DNA from: RBG-16-57-9 sp964529745
GTDB lineage: Archaea; Thermoproteota; Bathyarchaeia; TCS64
Assembly (NCBI GenBank): GCA_964529745.1
Contig: CAZGZR010000002.1
Span: forward strand, 3,373-67,372
Direction of reading: 5' to 3'
DNA: 64,000 bases
In this document: piece after piece, positions 16,355-24,760 of the stretch
Layout: each line of letters begins with the position of its first letter
Numbering within the stretch: the stretch's first letter is position 1
The notes under the pieces: model-generated
Databases searched by the model: none
Told to the model about the DNA's origin: nothing
What the model saw: the letters and a program-made list of their open reading frames with translations, nothing else
Translations under genes and position numbers: made by a program

Positions 16355-16588
16355 TAACACGAGTGCTAAATTGGGCGACCTTTGTGTCAACAATAATATC
16401 ATTGATTATAGTAAAAACCGGTTATAGAAGTTGATGATTTCTTGAGGTTTTTCTTTGATTGGTTGTTCAAGATACGATGAATGTTGCTCCATTTTATTCG
16501 GATTAATTTAGCTACTAAGTATTTAGAATACACGTGAACGAGCGCGCTTCATGGAGAAAACTGTCCATCTAACGAGGTTGCATCCGTT

Positions 16589-16622
16589 GTGTGGGTGGGG
16601 CCACACTTTTTACATGTAAAAA
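16589..16622. repeat. Hairpin GTGTGG/CCACAC followed by a perfect 16-bp palindrome
   Basis: A stem GTGTGG...CCACAC with loop GTGGGG (16589-16606) runs straight into TTTTTACATGTAAAAA (16607-16622), a perfect palindrome covering the stop codon of the next gene. The G-rich part resembles the tRNA 3'-end-like fragments at 24.9-30.3 kb. It could be a bidirectional terminator or an att-site remnant. Confidence 0.4.
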
Positions 16623-17005
16623 TGAGGCGAGTTTTCTTCTCTATAAATTCTAATGGATAACACGAGTGTCAGCAACGAGAATGAATACCTCAACACTGTT
16701 TGCCACCAGTTGTTTAACGGGCTGTGCAGACCAGCGTCAGCTAACTGCCCCAACGACAATACGACGAACAGAGTATTCATAACCAAGAAAACAGCCTCCA
16801 GCCCGATCAGGCCTTTGAGTCCAAACCTTTTCCCGGATACATATAGAGAGGCAAGGCTTCCCATCAACGCGTATATCAACAAGACGGTTAAAGCGCTTTC
16901 AGAGTCATTGAATCGGTATTGGTCCATTCCGACGATGTATCCTCCGAAGAGTAGACGGAAAAACAGCGTAATGACCAAGGCTTTTTCGTTATTTGTGAGA
17001 ATCAT
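16610..17005 (-). CDS. Small multipass membrane protein, unknown function
   Basis: About 131 aa with four predicted membrane helices (LVITLFFRLLFGGYIVG, LTVLLIYALMGSLASLYV, LIGLEAVFLVMNTLFVVLSL, YSFSLLTLVLSIRIY). I do not recognise a family. A longer frame starts at 17026 inside the oxidoreductase gene; the ATG at 17005 avoids the overlap and begins with a short polar MILTNNEKA segment, so I prefer it. It follows the oxidoreductase stop by about ten bases and is probably cotranscribed. Confidence 0.6.
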   Translation of the reverse strand: MILTNNEKALVITLFFRLLFGGYIVGMDQYRFNDSESALTVLLIYALMGSLASLYVSGKRFGLKGLIGLEAVFLVMNTLFVVLSLGQLADAGLHSPLNNWWQTVLRYSFSLLTLVLSIRIYREENSPHFYM

Positions 17006-17015
17006 AGTAATCAGC

Positions 17016-17951
17016 CTAGGCTCCATGGAGGCTTGTCGGTTGAGACACGTTGACGATCACGTTTCCCTTTTTGTGCCCTTTCTCGACGTACCGGTGGGCC
17101 TCGACGATCTCCTCCAACGTGTAGCGCCTGTCTATGACTGTCTTCAGCTTCCCCTCCTCGATGAGCCCCTTGAGGAACACCAGGTCTTCGCGCTTGGGTT
17201 CGGGGCCCGTCGTCCTTATGTATCTCCCGTTCGGGGCGAGTATCTTCTCGCATCTCTGTTTCGAGCTCTTGCTGACCGCGTCGAAGACGAGGTCGTATTG
17301 TTTATCGGATTTCGTGAAGTCCTCTTCGGTGTAGTCGATGACGTGATCCGCGCCGAGAGACCTCACCAACTCGAGGTTCGCCGTGCTGCAGACCCCTGTC
17401 ACCTCGGCTCCGAAGTACTTGGCTATCTGGACCCCATATGTTCCCAGGGCCCCGGAGGCGCCGTTGATGAGCACCCTGTCGCCGCTCTTGATCCTCCCCG
17501 TGTCTCTGAGGAACACCAGCGCCGCGCATCCGCTGGCCGGGACCGGCGCAGCCTCCTCGAAGGTCATGTTTCCGGGTTTCAACGCGACGACTCCGTCTTC
17601 CGGCAGGCACACGTACTCGGCGTGGGCCCCGAAGCGTAGCCCCATGGAGGCAAAGACTTCATCGCCTTCGCTGAACCTTGCCACGTTTTTACCCTTGGAT
17701 TCTACCGTGCCCGCCAGCTCCATCCCCAGTACCTTCCTCCTGGGGCCTGTGACGCCTATGAAGAGCCGCCCCATGATTCTTTCAAGCAGCGAGCCGGGGA
17801 TCGATAGGCCTCGCATCCGGGTGTCTCCACGGTGCAGCGTGGTGGCGATTGTCTTGACCAGTATCTCGTCGTCTCTCGGCGTGGGTTTTGGTATTTCTCG
17901 GATTTGGAGGACCTCTGGTGGTCCATATTCCTCGTAAACAGCCGCCTTCAT
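17016..17951 (-). CDS. Zinc-independent medium-chain quinone oxidoreductase
   Basis: 311-aa NAD(P)H-dependent MDR-superfamily enzyme of the quinone oxidoreductase type. The N-terminal GroES-like fold has the YEEYGPPEVLQIREIPKPTP start; the Rossmann domain shows GASGALGTYGVQIAKYFGAEVTGVCS with the nucleotide-binding glycines and GADHVIDYTEEDF. The zinc-binding cysteines and histidines of alcohol dehydrogenases are absent. Likely role: reduction of quinones or enones in the cytoplasm. Higher GC than the island to the left, marking the boundary. Confidence 0.85.
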   Translation of the reverse strand: MKAAVYEEYGPPEVLQIREIPKPTPRDDEILVKTIATTLHRGDTRMRGLSIPGSLLERIMGRLFIGVTGPRRKVLGMELAGTVESKGKNVARFSEGDEVFASMGLRFGAHAEYVCLPEDGVVALKPGNMTFEEAAPVPASGCAALVFLRDTGRIKSGDRVLINGASGALGTYGVQIAKYFGAEVTGVCSTANLELVRSLGADHVIDYTEEDFTKSDKQYDLVFDAVSKSSKQRCEKILAPNGRYIRTTGPEPKREDLVFLKGLIEEGKLKTVIDRRYTLEEIVEAHRYVEKGHKKGNVIVNVSQPTSLHGA

Positions 17952-18053
17952 CGAGCCCCGTCTCTCCGGGCTATCTGGGTTAACCCTGCTTAATTTGATT
18001 TGGATCGGGTGGCTCGCTAAACTTCTTTATCGTGCGACTCAAATAATTCTGGC

Positions 18054-18473
18054 ATGTCTGAGACAGACGAGATCTTCACGGTGGTGCGGAAGTACTGGAA
18101 GATCCTGGTAAAATGGGTTCTGCGGCTGCACGATTACCCTGAGATCACCGTCGATGAGTTGTATACTCGGTTTAACTCGGGTGATCCGCCCCTGATGATT
18201 GACATCCGATCCATCGATGACTACATGGGTGACGGATACTCAGCGTATGGACACATCCCTGGCGCGGTGTCGATCCCTATGCTGGAGCTGGAGACCAGGC
18301 TGGGGGAGCTCGAGGAATACATGGAGAAAGAGATAGTGACGATGTGCCCTGGGGGCGGGTTATCGCTGGCGGCGGTTGACGTCATGATGGAAGCGGGTTT
18401 CAACGACGTTAAGAGCCTCAAGGGTGGTACCGATGCGTGGCACAGGAGAGGATACCCCACCACGTCTGGCTAG
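18054..18473 (+). CDS. Rhodanese-like sulfurtransferase (first of two)
   Basis: 139-aa single-domain rhodanese with a short basic helical N-terminus (VVRKYWKILVKWVLRL). It has LMIDIRSIDDY, GHIPGAVSIPMLELE and the active-site loop MCPGGGLS with Cys98, then SLKGGTDAWHRRGYP as the C-terminal strand-helix. It would carry a persulfide and transfer sulfur from thiosulfate or a desulfurase to an acceptor. Its neighbour 48 bases downstream is a close paralogue, and a TusA-like acceptor is encoded convergently. TATA-like TTTATCG lies about 30 bases before the ATG. Confidence 0.88.
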   Translation: MSETDEIFTVVRKYWKILVKWVLRLHDYPEITVDELYTRFNSGDPPLMIDIRSIDDYMGDGYSAYGHIPGAVSIPMLELETRLGELEEYMEKEIVTMCPGGGLSLAAVDVMMEAGFNDVKSLKGGTDAWHRRGYPTTSG

Positions 18474-18521
18474 ACGTCAACCTTTTATTGGCCAGTTAGC
18501 TTGGTTGGGTGGTGTCCGGGG

Positions 18522-18935
18522 ATGAACTGGGTTCTACGATCCATGCTCAAGTACAATAGAAAGACGCTGCAGATACTATGGCACGCTTTCGCACAGGAGA
18601 ACTCCCAGTGGGCCGAGATCACCGTTGACGAGTTAGCGGAACGCCTGGAATCAGACCCCCCGGCACTGTTGATCGACGTACGATCCGGCGAGGACTTCAA
18701 CGGGGGCTATGGCCACCTCCCAGGCGCGAGGCTGATACCCATGCTGGAGCTGGAGTCAAGACTGGACGAGCTTGAGGAGTATAGGGAGAAGGAGGTCGTC
18801 ACGATGTGCCCAGGCGGAGGACTATCCCTGGTAGCTGTTGACATCATGAACGAGGCCGGGTTCAAGGATGTGAAGAGCCTCACGGGTGGCACTGACATGT
18901 GGCACCAGAAAGGCTATCCAACCACGTTGGAGTGA
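18522..18935 (+). CDS. Rhodanese-like sulfurtransferase (second of two)
   Basis: About 137 aa, a tandem duplicate of the previous gene. It shares the basic helical N-terminus, EITVDELAERL, LLIDVRSGEDF, GHLPGARLIPMLELESRLDELEEY, and the identical active-site loop MCPGGGLS. The C-terminal SLTGGTDMWHQKGYPTT is also almost the same. Most differences lie before the domain, hinting at separate partners. The frame is open from TTG at 18501, but the ATG at 18522 follows a G-rich GTCCGGGG element and matches the paralogue's spacing, so I use it. It ends two bases before the convergent TusA-like gene. Confidence 0.87.
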   Translation: MNWVLRSMLKYNRKTLQILWHAFAQENSQWAEITVDELAERLESDPPALLIDVRSGEDFNGGYGHLPGARLIPMLELESRLDELEEYREKEVVTMCPGGGLSLVAVDIMNEAGFKDVKSLTGGTDMWHQKGYPTTLE

Positions 18936-18937
18936 CT

Positions 18938-19186
18938 TTATTTCTGTCTCTTTATCAGGAACCGGAACCTCTCAGGGCCAAGTTCCTCAAATGAAAGGAG
19001 TTCCTGTTTGGTGGTTTTCGCCCAGATGGGGATGTCTCTCTTGCTGCCAGGGTCGGTGGTGAGTATTTCGAGCACCTGACCGATCCTGATCTTCTTGATG
19101 GCTTGCATCGACTTGGTGATGGGCATCGGGCAGTATAGCCCCCTCGCGTCAACGGTCTTGTCTACCTTAGTCATTCTTCCATACAT
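18938..19186 (-). CDS. TusA/SirA-like sulfur carrier protein
   Basis: 82 aa. The family signature is present: VDARGLYCPMPITKSMQAIKKI with the sulfur-carrying Cys19 in CPMPI, then GQVLEILTTDPGSKRDIPIWAKTT and the closing FRFLIKRQK strand. TusA proteins accept persulfide sulfur and hand it to tRNA thiolation or dissimilatory sulfur pathways. The location against two rhodaneses makes a small sulfur relay likely. The next gene upstream (DUF4386) ends 14 bases before this one starts. Confidence 0.9.
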   Translation of the reverse strand: MYGRMTKVDKTVDARGLYCPMPITKSMQAIKKIRIGQVLEILTTDPGSKRDIPIWAKTTKQELLSFEELGPERFRFLIKRQK

Positions 19187-19199
19187 ATTGGCTCTCCCA

Positions 19200-19895
19200 T
19201 TATTGCTCGTTGGCGTCGATTGCAGATTGGTTGAAGCCTTTGATGATCAACCACAACGCGAAGACCATTTCACCGATACCACCGGGAGCATTCAGCAGCA
19301 GGTACGTCGTTGAGCGTGACTCAAACCCGAAGATCAGTAGGAACGCCGAGGCCAGGAACAGGACGGCTCCAATTAGGCTCCATCCAGATAGCCATCGGGG
19401 TATCAGCTCTGATCTGTATAGCATATAGTAGAACATGATGGAGCCTAGGCTGAAGGCGAACTGTGCGAAGATGCTCTGCGCAGACCGTAAGGATAACACC
19501 AGCAAGCTCAGCTGAGTAAGAATCGCGTCTGATGATCCAGCTACCGCATACTCCTTGCTCAACGATAACAGCGCCAGCAGGCAGATCGTGCCAACGGTGA
19601 ACATGATGCCCTCAACGAGCCTTCCAGCTACGTAGCCTAGAGCCATGCTCTGGTTCATCTTTCTCAAGATCGGGTACATGCAGATGGGTATCGATGCAAC
19701 GGCTACTGCCATGGTGAACTCCAGCAGCGCCCCTATCCGTGCATTGGTCTCATCTGATGCCAGAATCCATACGTTGTCTATGCTCTCCGGCCCAAATATC
19801 GCCGGCACAAAGGCTACGCTCAGAAGGGGTGCCGCCGTCGCTATTAGAAATAGTGCTCCGACGATTCTCGCGGTGTTTCTTGGATTCATTTTCAT
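19200..19895 (-). CDS. DUF4386-family membrane protein
   Basis: 231 aa with about six membrane helices. It matches the DUF4386 layout: N-terminal ARIVGALFLIATAAPLLS, a loop NARIGALLEFTMAVAVASIPI, SMALGYVAGRLVEGIMFTVG, and a later LIPRWLSGWSLIGAVLFLASA. No function is established for the family. It sits directly upstream of the TusA-like gene on the same strand, but nothing in the protein suggests sulfur handling. It starts with MKMNPRNTARI, with an AT-rich gap behind it. Confidence 0.8.
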   Translation of the reverse strand: MKMNPRNTARIVGALFLIATAAPLLSVAFVPAIFGPESIDNVWILASDETNARIGALLEFTMAVAVASIPICMYPILRKMNQSMALGYVAGRLVEGIMFTVGTICLLALLSLSKEYAVAGSSDAILTQLSLLVLSLRSAQSIFAQFAFSLGSIMFYYMLYRSELIPRWLSGWSLIGAVLFLASAFLLIFGFESRSTTYLLLNAPGGIGEMVFALWLIIKGFNQSAIDANEQ

Positions 19896-20041
19896 CCTCT
19901 TCCTAATTCAGGGAGTGTTGGAAGACGGTTTGTAATTAACATTTGTTCCCACCTTTAGGCGAGCTTAAACTCTACCGAGCAATGTCACGATGAGGGTGCG
20001 TCATCTCGGGGTTGAAGTTTTACACCCTTAAACAAAAGCCA

Positions 20042-20062
20042 TGAGCCGAACCCATCGGCTCA
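20042..20062. terminator. 8-bp stem-loop downstream of the cupin gene
   Basis: TGAGCCGA and TCGGCTCA pair around the loop ACCCA, 27 bases past the cupin stop. There is no strong T tract, so its terminator role is tentative. The rest of the 19896-20088 gap shows only AT-rich promoter-like sequence for the DUF4386 gene. Confidence 0.4.
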
Positions 20063-20088
20063 GAATAGAGGATAAAAGGGGATCAGAA

Positions 20089-20475
20089 TCACTCCTTCAG
20101 AGGCACATCATATGTATACCTTCTAGTGTCGGCGTTCAACCCGTAGATGAAGACGAATTTCTCCTCTCCATCGTTCACGATCTTGTGTTTAGCCGCGACC
20201 GGTATATAGATGGCAGTACCCGGGGTCGCGTCTATCACTTCCTCATCAACGGTAACCTTTGCATTACCCTCGAGAACATAGTAGAACTCGGCGTCGTCTT
20301 GGTGATGGTGCAAGTCGAGTACCTTACCTGGATCGAGGCTTCCTAACCCTATACAAAGATCGTTGGATCCCGTCTCTCTCCAGATCAGGCGCTTGTAGTT
20401 GAGCCAGTCCCTTGGGTCGTCGTTTCTCCGCCACGGGACGTCTTCTAATCTGACGGCCCTCTTCAATTTACTCAT
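20089..20475 (-). CDS. Cupin-domain protein
   Basis: 128-aa single cupin barrel. Motif 1 appears as DLHHHQDDAEFYYVLEGNAKV with the metal-binding His pair and Glu, motif 2 as TPGTAIYIPVAAKHKIVNDGE. The N-terminus carries WRNDDPRDWLNYKRLIWRE. Cupins bind a metal and act as isomerases, dioxygenases or sensors; the substrate cannot be told here. It stands alone between intergenic gaps on both sides. Confidence 0.85.
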   Translation of the reverse strand: MSKLKRAVRLEDVPWRRNDDPRDWLNYKRLIWRETGSNDLCIGLGSLDPGKVLDLHHHQDDAEFYYVLEGNAKVTVDEEVIDATPGTAIYIPVAAKHKIVNDGEEKFVFIYGLNADTRRYTYDVPLKE

Positions 20476-20667
20476 TGGGGTCCCTCACTCTCGAGCAAAC
20501 TTTCTCTAGATTTAATTTTTTCGTCGTACAAGGAAATTAGTAAAAAACAAGATACTGATCGATGATTGTTGGGGATGACACCGAGAAAACGAGATCTATC
20601 CTAATCTGACTCGATGGTTTTATCCTCGCTTCACTGGGTCCAGGATCATGTGCAGATAAAATAAATT

Positions 20668-22626
20668 TTAGATATCCATGGCAGAGAAATAGCCCATGTG
20701 AATCGCCTCCATGGCCGTCGCCGGCTGTAGACAGTCTCCAATCACGATGAAATCCGGTGCGCAGCTGCGCAGGGACTCGACCGTCTCTGTTCTCGGCTTC
20801 AGCCCCACCGCCAATAATATCGTGTCCGCCTCGTAGAACCTTTCTTCTCCTTCCATATTCACTGCAGACACGCCTCCCTCCGTCACTCGTGTGCACTTTA
20901 CGCGTGTCTCCAGCCTGACGCTTTTCTCAAGCTCCCTCATCAGCCCCAGCCAGTGCAGGTAAGGCGCATCCGCCGCCGCCTTCTCAAGCATCTCCAGGAT
21001 GGTCACATCCTTGCCTAGGTGAGCGAGATGTAATCCTTCCTCACAACCCACCAAGCCGCCTCCGATGACTACCACCCTCTCACCTACGGCGTCTTCATCG
21101 TACATGCTTGCTGCGACGACCACGTTTCTGTTCTTTACCCCGGGCATGTCGGGAATTATTGGCTCGGCTCCCACCGCTGCGATTAATACGTCGGGGGAAA
21201 CCTCTCCAACAACCTCGGGCGTGACTTCCGTGTCCATCATCAATCTAATCGGTCGTTCCTGCACTCGCCGGATGAGCACTTCAGTGAGCTTCCTCGTATC
21301 CTCCTTGAAGTATTCACGTTCAGCGTACACCAGCGTCCCGCCGAGCCGGTTCCTTTTTTCGCATAGGATCACCTCGTGTCCCCGGTCAGCGGCGGTGATG
21401 GCCGCCTGCATCCCGCCCGGTCCGCCTCCCACCACCATCACCTTCTTCCTTCCGCCGCTTGGTTGGACAAACCGGCTCTCGTACTCCCTGCCTATGATGG
21501 GGTTAACGACACACCTGACGACGCCCCTCGGATGCTTCACGTATGGGGTGAAGTTCTGGCTGATGCAGTAGTTACAGCGGATGCACGGCGTGATGTCCTC
21601 CTCGTTTCCTTTTCTCGCCTTCTCCGGCAGGTAGGGGTCCGCCAAGAGCGCTCTGCCGAGGGTTATCATGTCCGCCTTCCCGGTCTCAAGGATCTCCTCC
21701 ATGTGTGCGGGGTCGTTCAACGCCCCAACCGTGTTCACCGGGGTCTCCACGGCCTTCTTGATCGCCTCGGCGAGATACACGTTGCAGCCCCGGGGGAGAA
21801 ACATGCTGGGGAACATCCTGAGGCCGGCGGCTCGATCATGGAACGTCGCCGCGGATACGTGAATCAGATCGACCTTGCCATCCAGTACTTTCGCGAGTTC
21901 AACTGTCTCCTCTAGCCTCATCCCACCCTCCGTGAACTCGTCGCCGCTCAGGCGTATCTCGATGGGGAAGTCTGGTCCACATTTTTCCCGTATGTCTTCG
22001 ATGATCATCGACGCTATGCGTGCCCTGTTCTCGATGCTTCCCCCGTAGCGGTCCTCCCTGTGGTTGTGCAGCGGGGAGAACCACTGTGAAAGGAGCCAGC
22101 CGTGGCCCCCGTGGATCATGCACATCTGCACGCCGCCCAGCTTGGCCATCTCGGCCGCGTCTCCGAAGGCGTTCACCACCTGTTGGATCTCTGGTTCTCC
22201 CATCTCGATGATCTGTTTGCCGTAGAACGAGGTCCCCGCGCTTGGGCCATACACCGCCCCGTCTGGTCGCTGTGTCCTTGACCGGATTCCTGCGTGCAGT
22301 AACTCGATTGAGGGAATCGCTCCATGTCTCTTGATCGCGTCCGTGGTGTTAATGAGAGAAGGCAGGATTCCCGGGTCGTCCAGCGGGGTCACCTTTCCGT
22401 GGGATGTTCCCCTCGAATCCACCATGCTTTCCCCTAGGGTGACGATGGCTACCCCGCCTTTCGCCCGGAGCTCGTAGTACGCTGTGCCTTCGGGGGTGAT
22501 GTATCCCTCTGGTGTGCCGTGAACCCCCATGGGCGCTGATTCAATACGATTCCTTAACGTATAGGGCCCTAGTTTCATCGGGCTGAAGAGTTTTGGAAAA
22601 CGATTCATAGTATTCCCTCTGTACAA
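20668..22626 (-). CDS. NADH:flavin oxidoreductase / 2,4-dienoyl-CoA reductase-like protein
   Basis: 652-aa three-part enzyme. Residues about 1-360 form the old-yellow-enzyme FMN barrel (KLFSPMKLGPYTLRNRIESAPMG; HGGHGWLLSQWFSPLHNHREDRYGG; GRALLADP). A cysteine cluster CIRCNYCISQ...RCVVNP binds the 4Fe-4S cluster. The C-terminal half is an FAD/NAD-binding module with VVGGGPGGMQAAITAADRGHEV and a second VVIGGGLVGCEEGLHLAHLGKDV. The family includes 2,4-dienoyl-CoA reductases, trimethylamine dehydrogenase and enoate reductases. The usual catalytic Tyr-His pair region is intact. No neighbouring operon explains the substrate. Confidence 0.88.
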   Translation of the reverse strand: MYRGNTMNRFPKLFSPMKLGPYTLRNRIESAPMGVHGTPEGYITPEGTAYYELRAKGGVAIVTLGESMVDSRGTSHGKVTPLDDPGILPSLINTTDAIKRHGAIPSIELLHAGIRSRTQRPDGAVYGPSAGTSFYGKQIIEMGEPEIQQVVNAFGDAAEMAKLGGVQMCMIHGGHGWLLSQWFSPLHNHREDRYGGSIENRARIASMIIEDIREKCGPDFPIEIRLSGDEFTEGGMRLEETVELAKVLDGKVDLIHVSAATFHDRAAGLRMFPSMFLPRGCNVYLAEAIKKAVETPVNTVGALNDPAHMEEILETGKADMITLGRALLADPYLPEKARKGNEEDITPCIRCNYCISQNFTPYVKHPRGVVRCVVNPIIGREYESRFVQPSGGRKKVMVVGGGPGGMQAAITAADRGHEVILCEKRNRLGGTLVYAEREYFKEDTRKLTEVLIRRVQERPIRLMMDTEVTPEVVGEVSPDVLIAAVGAEPIIPDMPGVKNRNVVVAASMYDEDAVGERVVVIGGGLVGCEEGLHLAHLGKDVTILEMLEKAAADAPYLHWLGLMRELEKSVRLETRVKCTRVTEGGVSAVNMEGEERFYEADTILLAVGLKPRTETVESLRSCAPDFIVIGDCLQPATAMEAIHMGYFSAMDI

Positions 22627-22750
22627 TAACCTATAGGCAAAGAATCCTCATTTAAAATAGTCATCACAACGAAAATTTGTGCTCCTATCACTTTGTTTAG
22701 TTGCGTTTGCAATATGAGAGCAGGGTTCCTGCCTTAAACGATCCCCGTTC

Positions 22751-23653
22751 TCAGCTGGGGTCGTCTATCCTCCAGTGTATCTCTGACCTGAGGAGATGAT
22801 ATTCGTCGGTTCGACGCCTGAGCGCTCCGAGGGTTTTTCCCTCGCCTCTGATGCCCTCCCACTTACCGGTGCCTCCGATGAACTTGTACAACCCATGGCC
22901 CCTCGCGTACCACCATACGTGGACGAGCCAAGCCATGTCGCCGTCCGGGTCCACGTCTTCGAGGAGCATCACATCGGAGAGCCTCTTGTCACCGCTCCAC
23001 ACCGTTACCCCCTTGTCGTAGCTTGCCGCGTAGCCGCGTGGATTTTGGAGGTTTACCTCTGTGGTGCTTTCCCCTATTAACACACCCAGTTGCGTGTTGA
23101 TGATGAGCCTCAAGCCGCTGGCTAGTTCCTTGATGTTCTCGGTGACGTGGGCGCCGTGGAAGCTGAGGCTTGTCGCGTGGTTGGTGTATGGGCCCTTCGG
23201 TGGGAACGCTGGGACGGTTAAATCGTTCTTCTCATCGAGTTCCCACTTCATCTGGTAGCTTGGCATCGTGTGGTCATCGGCGCGATCCGTCACTCCTGTG
23301 ATGGTGGCCTCGCCGGCGATTCCCTTCCACTTCCCTGTGCCGACTATGAAGTGATAGCTGGTTTTTCCCGGGCTTGGCTCCCATAGTATGCTCCAGGTCA
23401 CGTCGCCGTCTGGGTCTATCGTTTCGCAGAAAGCCACCTGTCGAATGAACTTGCCCTCGTCATCAGCGAGTATGCTTCCATGCGCGTAGTACGTTGCCTT
23501 GTTCCAAGGGCTGTCCGCATTGTCGCTTATGATGACTCCATTTCTATGGTTGTCGATGAGTACTACGCCAGGCTTCACAACCTTCCTATTCCTCTCCACG
23601 GTAGGACCTAAGAATATGTATCCAGAGTCTTCTCCCCCTCTTTTTTCACCCAT
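22751..23653 (-). CDS. Two-domain barrel-like protein, function unknown
   Basis: About 300 aa in two tandem copies of a roughly 125-residue unit. Each unit shows an aspartate-rich turn (ETIDPDGDVTW; EDVDPDGDMAW), then a glycine-rich GTGKWxGIxGE element and a closing W.LDE or WRIDD strand. The pattern recalls lipocalin- or allene-oxide-cyclase-like beta-barrels, but I do not recognise a named family. There is no signal peptide, so a cytosolic protein is likely. The frame extends to 23800, but the first 49 residues are unrelated and the ATG at 23653 begins MGEKRGGEDSGY, which I take as the start. Divergent from the amidohydrolase gene. Confidence 0.7.
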   Translation of the reverse strand: MGEKRGGEDSGYIFLGPTVERNRKVVKPGVVLIDNHRNGVIISDNADSPWNKATYYAHGSILADDEGKFIRQVAFCETIDPDGDVTWSILWEPSPGKTSYHFIVGTGKWKGIAGEATITGVTDRADDHTMPSYQMKWELDEKNDLTVPAFPPKGPYTNHATSLSFHGAHVTENIKELASGLRLIINTQLGVLIGESTTEVNLQNPRGYAASYDKGVTVWSGDKRLSDVMLLEDVDPDGDMAWLVHVWWYARGHGLYKFIGGTGKWEGIRGEGKTLGALRRRTDEYHLLRSEIHWRIDDPS

Positions 23654-23773
23654 ATTGTGTCGTTGTCCAATTCTGCTGTTGACTAGAAAATGTTTTCGCC
23701 ATAAAAGCGCGTTAATATTAAAATACACAGGCTGCTCTGTGAATAGGAGCCAGAAAGGGCTCAGGATGATTGA

Positions 23774-24760
23774 ATGAAGGTCATCGATGTCCACAACCAC
23801 GTGAACCCGCGTCCATTCCTACAGGCGATACACGACAACAGAGACTGGCTTGAGTTCACATCCAGTAATGGGGAGCTTGAGAACCCCCGCAACAGCTGGA
23901 CCCTCGAGGAGCGGATCGCGGACATGGATCGCCTCGGTGTAGACATGCAGCTATTAACGATCTACGGTGACTTCAACCAATACGACCGGGACCTTGAACA
24001 CTCAGAGAACGTCGCCAGGCAGTGCAACGACGAGATAGCCTCCATGGTCGACGACTACCCTGACCGATTCATGGGCCTGGGGATCACCCCGATGCAGGAC
24101 GCCGCGGCATCAGTGGAGGAGCTGGAGCGGGCGGTTAACGACTTGGGGCTGAGAGGAGTCACCATCAAGGACCATGTCAACGGCCATACACTGGATGAGC
24201 CCATGTTCTACCCCTTCTGGGAGGCGGCTGAGAGGCTTGGCGCCGTCGTCGAGATCCATCAGGGCGACACGGTCGTGGCTCATCGCATCACCCGCTACTT
24301 CCTGGAGAACACCGTAGGGAACCTCGTGGAGCGCACCCTCACATACGGTGCCTTGGTGCAGGGCGGAGTTCTGGATCGCTTCCCCAAGCTGAGGATCTGC
24401 CTGCTACACGGAGGCGGCTACGTGGCTTTCGGGATAGCCCGTATGGACAAGGGATGGGAGGCGGCGAGGCTGGATTACATGGCTGAGTACTCCGCCGGCG
24501 AGGACGCCGATCAGGGGATATCCAAGCCTCCCAGCAGCTACCTGGGCTCCTTCTACTATGACTGCGCCACCTTCAGCGAGCAGACCCTGCGTTTCCTGGT
24601 AGACACCGTCGGGTTAGACAGGGTCGTGTTCGGGACCGATTACCCTTGCCCGATGGAGATAGTTGATGCCGTGAACTGGGTGAACGGCTTGGAGAGCTTG
24701 ACAGAGAACGAGAAAGAGGCCATCTTATCAAGGAACCCAGCCCATATGCTGAGCCTGTGA
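23774..24760 (+). CDS. Amidohydrolase-2 family protein (decarboxylase/hydrolase type)
   Basis: 328-aa TIM-barrel amidohydrolase of the Amidohydro_2 type. The N-terminal metal motif is VIDVHNHVNP; GLRGVTIKDHVNG, VEIHQGD and CLLHGGGYVAF supply further His ligands; the conserved aspartate is in VFGTDYPCPME near the C-terminus. Relatives include ACMSD-like decarboxylases and 4-sulfomuconolactonase-like hydrolases; I cannot assign the substrate. The ATG at 23774 directly follows GATTGA. After the stop, the 155-base gap carries a perfect tRNA T-arm-like palindrome. Confidence 0.85.
   Translation: MKVIDVHNHVNPRPFLQAIHDNRDWLEFTSSNGELENPRNSWTLEERIADMDRLGVDMQLLTIYGDFNQYDRDLEHSENVARQCNDEIASMVDDYPDRFMGLGITPMQDAAASVEELERAVNDLGLRGVTIKDHVNGHTLDEPMFYPFWEAAERLGAVVEIHQGDTVVAHRITRYFLENTVGNLVERTLTYGALVQGGVLDRFPKLRICLLHGGGYVAFGIARMDKGWEAARLDYMAEYSAGEDADQGISKPPSSYLGSFYYDCATFSEQTLRFLVDTVGLDRVVFGTDYPCPMEIVDAVNWVNGLESLTENEKEAILSRNPAHMLSL

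Noticed and set aside
1600..16400. AATATT boxes as mere TATA boxes
   Set aside because: Some boxes cannot be TATA elements (one ends three bases before the gcvPA ATG), and the regular 16-bp repetition is not a property of TATA boxes; but a partial overlap with promoters is likely.
16653..17639. 328-codon plus-strand frame across the membrane protein and oxidoreductase genes
   Set aside because: Antisense to two genes with good family or membrane signals; its translation has no recognisable character.
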